Shown here one piece after another: positions 23,261 through 27,777 of a DNA stretch of 27,777 nt. The notes under the pieces are model-generated. The model saw nothing but the letters and a program-made list of their open reading frames with translations, was not told the DNA's origin and searched no databases. The stretch is from CAZYPB01 sp964649265. Lineage in GTDB: Archaea; Micrarchaeota; Micrarchaeia; Burarchaeales; JAKAKT01. The DNA lies in contig CAZYPB010000008.1 of the NCBI GenBank assembly GCA_964649265.1, forward strand, positions 1 to 27,777. The letters run 5' to 3'. How positions within the stretch are numbered: position 1 is the first letter of the stretch; every line of letters begins with the position of its first letter. Both the position numbers and the translations under genes were made by a program.

Positions 23261-24322
23261 TTATCTCTTCTTCATATAGGCGAATGCTACCAGAAGTACT
23301 GGTAACAGCCCTATTGGACAAACTGATGTGCCTCCGTCTTCAACATCACCGTTTCCGCCTGTTGTCTTGTTACCGTCACCGATTGTTACTTCTCCGTTTG
23401 TGTGTCCATTTGTTGACTCACATTTTGCAGCACTTACCAACCCAGCTGCAGATTCCGCTCCTTCCATCTCCAGTTTCGCTAACTCGTATTCGTCAGTTGA
23501 TATCTTTGCTTTTGCATTGTTTAGCTTTCTTCTTGCTGAATTGAGGTGGCCCATTACTTCCTCGTCTGGATCGCATTCAAGTGAAGCCAGGTAATCTTCT
23601 GCATCTTCAACCTTCTTTTTAGCTTCTTTGTAAAGAAGCAGGGTGTCGGTACATGGCATCTTATTTGAACCCATGAATGATTGGGCTTCCTTTGCTTTCG
23701 TATAAGCAGAAGAACCCAGAGCATAGGCTTCAGTTGTATTGCAGAAGCGCACCTGTTCCTTTCCCTTTGATATTTCTATCTTTGCCTGTTCGATCTTTTC
23801 AGTCGAACCTCCCATTCCACAGCAAACATTTTCAAAACATGGTATCTCAGCATCAACATCATAGATCATCTCTTCTGCTTCTCTTATCTTATTGAGCGCA
23901 TTTATCTCAGAATATGATTCCTCGTGCTCTATGTCAAACCAGAAAGATTTTACATATACATTTTTTCCATCTCCTTGCGGGTTTTCCCCCGTGAGCCTAA
24001 GAAGTTCTACATTGGAGAGTGTTCCATTCCCCTTTCCACCAGCACTTATTGGAACTTTGAACTTGCAGGGAACTGAAAGGTGTGGACCGATGTAGCAATA
24101 CTGTTTTATTGGTTGGTCAACATATTTTCCAGTCGCAATATCCAGATATTTGAAGCTCACTCTCATCTGAACCGACATTGGATTGTCTACATTAATACCT
24201 ATCTCAGCTTTGTCTATGCTTCCCGAACTCATCTGACAATTGGATATCTTGAGAGTTTTCTGCGTAAAATCGCTCAATATCGCAGGCAGTTCTCTTGTTT
24301 CAGCATAGGTAAAAGAGAGCAT
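23261..24322 (-). CDS. Membrane-anchored extracytoplasmic protein; start possibly frameshifted
   Basis: A 353-residue protein of unknown family, from ATG 24322. Residues about 15-130 are beta-rich. Residues about 140-300 are helical with repeated Ala/Glu/Lys patterns and several cysteines (IREAEEMIYDV, YKEAKKKVEDAEDYLAS, LNSARRKLNNAKAKI). A low-complexity Thr/Gly/Asn linker leads to a C-terminal hydrophobic segment (GLLPVLLVAFAYMKKR). This plan matches the two proteins at 3293-6480. The N-terminus MLSFTYA is too short for a signal peptide. One extra T in the six-T run just upstream (plus-strand 24326-24331) would join it in frame to TTG 24351, giving MEFGKLYFFVMLSFTYA, a full signal peptide with GGTGG ahead of it. 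First gene of the operon with the zinc-ribbon gene and thyX. Confidence 0.7.
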   Translation of the reverse strand: MLSFTYAETRELPAILSDFTQKTLKISNCQMSSGSIDKAEIGINVDNPMSVQMRVSFKYLDIATGKYVDQPIKQYCYIGPHLSVPCKFKVPISAGGKGNGTLSNVELLRLTGENPQGDGKNVYVKSFWFDIEHEESYSEINALNKIREAEEMIYDVDAEIPCFENVCCGMGGSTEKIEQAKIEISKGKEQVRFCNTTEAYALGSSAYTKAKEAQSFMGSNKMPCTDTLLLYKEAKKKVEDAEDYLASLECDPDEEVMGHLNSARRKLNNAKAKISTDEYELAKLEMEGAESAAGLVSAAKCESTNGHTNGEVTIGDGNKTTGGNGDVEDGGTSVCPIGLLPVLLVAFAYMKKR

Positions 24323-24384
24323 AACAAAAAATACAACTTACCGAACTCCAAATTTCACTATACCACCAAACCGATATTGGGTTG

Positions 24385-24397
24385 GGTATTTTAATAT
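24385..24397. promoter_or_regulatory. TATA element between membrane protein and hydrogenase protease genes
   Basis: GTATTTTAATATTA is AT-rich on both strands and lies about 25 bases before ATG 24418, which fits a leaderless start. On the minus strand it lies about 40 bases ahead of TTG 24351, leaving room for the GGTGG at 24363-24367. Confidence 0.45.
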
Positions 24398-24417
24398 TAC
24401 TTACGGAATTGAGCTTA

Positions 24418-24735
24418 ATGAGAATATTCTGCTTTGGGAACCCCCACGTAGCGGAAGACAGGGTTGCACTTGATGTTGGTAGGATACTTAAGAGAAAACT
24501 TAAGAAAATAGATTTCATAGAATGCGGGCTTGATGACCGTTTTCTGGATGAATGCGAAAGTGGGGACAAATTCATTGTTCTGGATGTGGTTAAGGGGATA
24601 GACAAAGTAAGGGCAGTTGATGCCTCTGAATTCAAGATAAGTAAAACAATTACAGCGCATGATATTGATGTCGGGTTCTATCTGAAACTGCTTTCAAAAA
24701 GTGGCAAGGAAATAAAGGTAATTGGGAATACCTGA
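24418..24735 (+). CDS. [NiFe]-hydrogenase maturation protease (HycI/HyaD family), frameshifted near the end
   Basis: Endopeptidase that trims the C-terminus of the hydrogenase large subunit once nickel is inserted. The N-terminus MRIFCFGNPHVAEDRVALDV has the family pattern GNP-x3-D-x-(G/V), with a metal-binding acid; Asp in IVLDVVKGI and the TAHDIDVGFYLKLL stretch (metal-binding His/Asp) follow. The intact frame gives 105 residues and stops at TGA 24733. In the next frame the family's expected ending appears at once: GIPEGMNAKKASVEVEKQ, to TGA 24794-24796, after one surplus G in GGG at 24724-24726. The gene is therefore either damaged or misread by one base. It converges on the hydrogenase operon, whose large subunit is its likely substrate. 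Confidence 0.75.
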   Translation: MRIFCFGNPHVAEDRVALDVGRILKRKLKKIDFIECGLDDRFLDECESGDKFIVLDVVKGIDKVRAVDASEFKISKTITAHDIDVGFYLKLLSKSGKEIKVIGNT

Positions 24736-24784
24736 GGGCATGAATGCAAAGAAAGCTTCTGTTGAAGTTGAAAAACAGATTCGC

Positions 24785-25231
24785 TCAACTCTTTGAATAT
24801 AGTCCTATTAACTGCGTTTGTGTAATCACATGTCCTTGAATTGCATTCTCAACGTCGGCTTTTCCTGAATTATCCGGTAACTCCAGGGTAATGTCCAATA
24901 CATATAGCTTAAAGAAATACCTGTGCGTTCCTGAAGGCGGACATGGACCGCCATAATCCTTTTTATTGAAGTCATTCACTCCCTGCATGGATCCAGTTGG
25001 TACGGTTCCTTCCTCTATTCTGTTTGTTAATGGAATGTTCCATACTACCCAATGGACCCATGTGCCAACTGGTGCATCCGGGTCATCCACTATTAGAACC
25101 AAACTCTTCGTATTACCGGGTATTCCACTTATGTTTAGTTCTGGGCTTATATCCTCCCCCTTACACGTATACTTATCGGGGATTGGTTTATTGTTCTCAA
25201 ATGAAGGACTTGATAGATTAAGCTCAACCAT
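24785..25231 (-). CDS. PEBP family protein (YbhB/YbcL type)
   Basis: A 148-residue phosphatidylethanolamine-binding-protein fold member. The two signatures are VDDPDAPVGTWVHWVVWNIP and GGPCPPSGTHRYFFKLYVLD, which line the anion-binding pocket; FENNKPIPDKYTCKGEDISP is the conserved N-terminal strand. Bacterial and archaeal members have no settled function (Raf-kinase-inhibitor-like by name only). ATG 25231 follows GAGGTGA, and the upstream in-frame extension lies in the end of hydA. It starts 16 bases after hydA ends, so it is probably co-transcribed with the hydrogenase. It is cytosolic, without a signal peptide. Confidence 0.9.
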   Translation of the reverse strand: MVELNLSSPSFENNKPIPDKYTCKGEDISPELNISGIPGNTKSLVLIVDDPDAPVGTWVHWVVWNIPLTNRIEEGTVPTGSMQGVNDFNKKDYGGPCPPSGTHRYFFKLYVLDITLELPDNSGKADVENAIQGHVITQTQLIGLYSKS

Positions 25232-25247
25232 TCTCTCACCTCTGAAC

Positions 25248-26516
25248 TTAGACTTGAAGGAAATGAACTGAGCAAGAACAACATGGGTCATATGCGCGTA
25301 TTATCTTTTCGAGCTCTGCAACAACTGTCTTCTCATCATTATCAAGTATCTGCGGTAGATAATGAGTAACATCATACTCGATGCTGTTAAGGCTCTGGGC
25401 AGTTGGTGTTATTATATTCGCTGACTGGAGCACTCCCTTGGATATAGTATACTCGTGGTACAACGTTCCTCTTGGGGCCTCGACTGCTCCAACTCCTCTT
25501 CCATTTTGAATCTTCAGTTTTCTCGGGTGGGTCCATGTCTCTTTTTTCAGTTTTAGGTTCTCGATTATCTCTATCGCCCTGTCTACGCAATGGACTATCT
25601 CAACTGCCTGAGCAAAATTATTAGTAAATGGGTTGTGGTTCGGGAAATCTATCTCTGATTGAGATATTGCCACTTTCGCAGTATCCGATAGCTTCGGGAG
25701 AGTGTTGTTTATTCTGGCCAATGCACCAAGCATGAAACTCTCTCCTTGGAAAAGCGAGTATTTGCTTGGTGAGTAGGGTTTGGTTGATTCAATTACATTG
25801 TCTTTGTAATCGGATGGATTAAAACGCGTTTTTCCAATTATTACATCACCAGATATAAGTGCATAGTTCTTATCATGTAAAAGAGAACTGTAGTTTTTTT
25901 CCTTTTCAAAATCAGGATATTTTAATGAACCAAAAAGTTCAGCTATCTTTATTGCCTCCGGCCTCAGAGCCTTTAGTTTTGAAAGGAATTCATCCAGTTT
26001 CTTTTTTTCTGGTATTTTGGAGAATCCTCCCACTTGTGCGCAGACAGGATGCATGTCCCTTCCTCCTATGTATGTACAGAACTCGCTTGCAAATCTCTTG
26101 AATTTCAGTGCCCTTTTTACAGTTTCAGAATGCGTGTCCATCATCTCTATTGCATCGCCATAACCTAGATAATCTGGGAGAACTAGGAAATGTGTATGAA
26201 TATTATGGCTCTGGATAAACTGACCTATGTTGAGCAATTCCCTTAGAAGAAGAGTCTGTTGGGATGGTTTTATCCCTGTTGCTTTTTCAACTGCGCTAAT
26301 TGATGCCAAGACATGCGCCTGGCTGCATATACCGCATATTGGAGATGTGAGGGTAGGGATCTCATGGAACTGTCTTCCCCTAACAAATGCCTCAAAGAAA
26401 CGCGCTCCTTCCTCTGCCTTCATATGAACTTGCTTAACCTGTCCCTCTTCAACAGTTACATGAAGGCTACCGTGTCCTTCGATTTTTGTTATATGGTCAA
26501 GTTTTATTACAACCAT
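25248..26516 (-). CDS. hydA: Cytosolic [NiFe] hydrogenase large (alpha) subunit
   Basis: Carries the Ni-Fe active site of a soluble group 3 hydrogenase/sulfhydrogenase. It has 422 residues. The N-terminal metal motif is PICGICSQAH (Cys61, Cys64) and the C-terminal one DPCCSCSVH (Cys412, Cys415, His418). ITKIEGHGSL at 9-18 is the usual L0-type start, and EAPRGTLYHEYTI is conserved in the group. Only FLQV follows His418, a four-residue tail to be removed by the maturation protease encoded downstream on the other strand. It begins six bases after the small subunit ends, in the order gamma-delta-alpha typical of Pyrococcus-type HydBGDA operons. Confidence 0.93.
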   Translation of the reverse strand: MVVIKLDHITKIEGHGSLHVTVEEGQVKQVHMKAEEGARFFEAFVRGRQFHEIPTLTSPICGICSQAHVLASISAVEKATGIKPSQQTLLLRELLNIGQFIQSHNIHTHFLVLPDYLGYGDAIEMMDTHSETVKRALKFKRFASEFCTYIGGRDMHPVCAQVGGFSKIPEKKKLDEFLSKLKALRPEAIKIAELFGSLKYPDFEKEKNYSSLLHDKNYALISGDVIIGKTRFNPSDYKDNVIESTKPYSPSKYSLFQGESFMLGALARINNTLPKLSDTAKVAISQSEIDFPNHNPFTNNFAQAVEIVHCVDRAIEIIENLKLKKETWTHPRKLKIQNGRGVGAVEAPRGTLYHEYTISKGVLQSANIITPTAQSLNSIEYDVTHYLPQILDNDEKTVVAELEKIIRAYDPCCSCSVHFLQV

Positions 26517-26522
26517 GAATAC

Positions 26523-27308
26523 CTACTCCAGATATTTTTTGTATTGCTTTGCAGTACATGCAAATTTACCAAGAAGTGCCTTTATCTCCTCATCACTGTA
26601 TCCCTGCTTTTTTGCAAGGGAGATAAACTCCTCAACATTTGCATCTTCCTTTGGTCCTCTGCAGCTGAAACAAGGAACCCCGTTTGATGGGCATGGGGCA
26701 CCACATCCTCCCTGTGATAATGGACCCATGCAGATTTTCTCATTGAACAGACATTTGTTTCCCTTTGCCTTGCATTCCATGCAAACTGAATGCGTATGAG
26801 CACGAGGATATTTTCCTGCAAGAAGTGATTTGACCACCAGCGCGAATTCCTCTTTGTTTATCGGGCAGCCGTGGATCAGATAATCCACTTTTACATATTC
26901 TGATACGCCCGCAGGTTTCATTGAGACCAGGTGGTCTGTTTTGTCCCCATAAACAGTTGTTTCGGCTTCCCTCTGAGGTAGCATGTTGCGTACTGTTGGG
27001 ACACCACCATATGTCGCGCATGCCCCCATTGCAATTAGGTGCTCTGTGTTCTTTCGTATCATCTTAACTGTCTTTATCTCATCCGGGGTGGTTACCATTC
27101 CCTCAACAAACGCGATGTCATATGGGCCGGGTTCATTTCTTGCAATGGCTATTGGAAACTTGACTATATCGATGTGCTCCAGCATATCAGGCTCGATGCC
27201 CACGCCGGTGTCTCTGACGGTAACNNNNNNNNNNGGAGTATCGAGAATCTCGAGCTGGCACCCTGCGCAGCAGGTTAAACTGAATATGGCAACTCTTTTC
27301 TTAACCAT
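26523..27308 (-). CDS. hydD: [NiFe] hydrogenase small (delta) subunit, interrupted by a sequence gap
   Basis: Iron-sulphur electron-transfer subunit pairing with HydA. The start MVKKRVAIFSLTCCAGCQLE carries the proximal-cluster CxxC. IAFVEGMVTTPDEI, MGACATYGGVPTVRN and YLIHGCPINKEEF complete the proximal-cluster domain. The C-terminal cysteine-rich part (CMECKAKGNKC, CMGPLSQGGCGAPC, GVPCFSCRG) binds further [4Fe-4S] clusters. Ten N follow codon 24. Immediately after the gap lie about 16-18 residues (VTVRDTGVGIEPDMLEHI) that read like a histidine-kinase G1 box and are more GC-rich than their surroundings, before normal hydrogenase sequence resumes at DIVKFPIA. The frame across the gap is not reliable. 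Confidence 0.85.
   Translation of the reverse strand: MVKKRVAIFSLTCCAGCQLEILDTXXXXVTVRDTGVGIEPDMLEHIDIVKFPIAIARNEPGPYDIAFVEGMVTTPDEIKTVKMIRKNTEHLIAMGACATYGGVPTVRNMLPQREAETTVYGDKTDHLVSMKPAGVSEYVKVDYLIHGCPINKEEFALVVKSLLAGKYPRAHTHSVCMECKAKGNKCLFNEKICMGPLSQGGCGAPCPSNGVPCFSCRGPKEDANVEEFISLAKKQGYSDEEIKALLGKFACTAKQYKKYLE
27225..27234. other. Ten-base N run (assembly gap)
   Basis: Ten consecutive N within the hydrogenase small subunit gene. A round number of N usually marks a join of unknown or estimated length, so the true distance and the reading frame across it cannot be taken from this sequence. Confidence 0.95.
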
Positions 27309-27309
27309 T

Positions 27310-27777
27310 TCACAACATCCTCTCTGGAAGTTTTTCTATTTCTGATAAATTGAAAACAGGACCATGCTTGCAAACGAATTTCCCACCAGCCATGCAATGG
27401 CAGCATTTCCCAACCCCGCATTTCATCATTCTCTCAAGTGAAACATAAATCTGATCTCTACTGAATCCCTTGTCTAGCAGAAGCTTGGATGCAAACTTCA
27501 TCATTATCGGCGGGCCGCAGATCATACATACCGCATTATCATCTTTCTGTATTGCCTTCTCCATTATACATGTGACAACACCGACATTTCCCTTCCAGTC
27601 AATTCCACAGGTGTCAACTGTTGTCCTTACTTCAACTCCTTTTTTTGTCCATTCCCCAATCTCGTTTTTGTAAACAATGTCTTCAGGCGTTCGTGCTCCG
27701 TAGCACAGGATTGCTTTCTGTTTATTTGCCATTGCATTGTATATTATGGGCCTCAGTGGAGGAAGACCTACACCTCC
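27310..27777 (-). CDS. hydG: Hydrogenase gamma subunit, FAD/NAD(P)-binding (5' part outside window)
   Basis: Flavoprotein that passes electrons between NAD(P)(H) and the hydrogenase Fe-S subunit. The frame is open to the right edge: upstream of the first internal ATG (27732) it continues GGVGLPPLRPIIYNAMANKQ, the nucleotide-binding loop and helix of the ferredoxin-reductase fold, so the ATG is internal. CYGARTPEDIVYKNEIGEW, VCMICGPPIMMKF (NAD(P)-binding) and the C-terminal [2Fe-2S] motif MKCGVGKCCHCMAGGKFVCK follow, as in the gamma subunits of Pyrococcus sulfhydrogenase. The FAD-binding beta-barrel lies beyond the edge. It ends one base before hydD starts. A beta subunit gene is expected further upstream. 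Confidence 0.9.
   Translation of the reverse strand, partial: GGVGLPPLRPIIYNAMANKQKAILCYGARTPEDIVYKNEIGEWTKKGVEVRTTVDTCGIDWKGNVGVVTCIMEKAIQKDDNAVCMICGPPIMMKFASKLLLDKGFSRDQIYVSLERMMKCGVGKCCHCMAGGKFVCKHGPVFNLSEIEKLPERML

Noticed and set aside
27171..27224. A histidine kinase ATPase domain fused into the hydrogenase subunit
   Set aside because: Only about 18 residues of a G1-like motif are present, next to an N gap and with higher GC; no N, F or G2 boxes. Chimeric assembly is simpler.
1..27777. CRISPR arrays, rRNA, complete tRNA genes, insertion sequences or an origin
   Set aside because: No regularly spaced direct repeats, rRNA motifs, tRNA cloverleafs, transposase frames or origin-like repeat clusters were seen on reading both strands.

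Overview
The window reads as one segment of an archaeal chromosome at moderate GC. Archaeal markers are a transcription factor B gene, an archaeal-type tRNA-splicing endonuclease, archaeal TruD, a KaiC-like ATPase, a class III (QxSxEY) pilin-type signal peptide, and AT-rich TATA elements about 25-45 bases upstream of many starts. Very tight gene packing, a three-unit (epsilon2-like) tRNA endonuclease and many small secreted or membrane-anchored proteins suggest a DPANN-type lineage, but this is inference. A 10-base N run at 27225-27234 and several probable single-base indels suggest a draft metagenome or single-cell scaffold.

Layout. 1-2373 (-): a large secreted beta-helix protein running off the left edge. 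2435-6480 (+): NAD(P)H-hydrate dehydratase followed by two membrane-anchored extracytoplasmic proteins. 6481-7084: a cluster of hairpins and a frameshifted remnant of a DipZ-type C-terminal domain. 7085-9184 (-): operon of SDR-type threonine dehydrogenase, ArsC-like reductase and aspartate dehydrogenase. 9258-9833 (+): a pilin-like protein. 9842-13795 (+): heat-shock operon, with a winged-helix regulator, grpE, dnaK and dnaJ behind a TATA box bracketed by two copies of a 17-base palindrome. 13823-14246 (-): two tiny membrane proteins. 14308-19494: DHH phosphoesterase, RNase HII, PRC-barrel protein, NagD-like HAD phosphatase, tRNA endonuclease, KaiC-like ATPase and a small ORF, arranged as divergent and convergent pairs. 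19596-22269 (+): TRAM protein with a structured leader, TFB, TruD. 22253-24322 (-): ThyX, a triple zinc-ribbon protein and a third membrane-anchored protein. 24418-24796 (+): a hydrogenase maturation protease, frameshifted near its end. 24785-27777 (-): a PEBP-family protein and the end of a HydBGDA-type cytosolic [NiFe] hydrogenase operon that continues past the right edge.

How the genes work together. The hydrogenase subunits (NAD(P)/FAD gamma, Fe-S delta, Ni-Fe alpha) form a soluble group 3-type enzyme linking H2 to NAD(P)H. Its endopeptidase is encoded next door on the opposite strand. The GrpE-DnaK-DnaJ machine appears to be controlled by the first gene of its own operon. Stable RNA, translation and transcription functions (EndA, TruD, TFB, TRAM) cluster in the centre-right. 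The best leads for new biology are the palindromic operator pair of the chaperone operon, the leader hairpin and terminator around the TRAM-tfb pair, and the recurring beta-domain/helical-domain/C-terminal-anchor proteins. The histidine-kinase-like sequence beside the N gap is most likely an assembly chimera.
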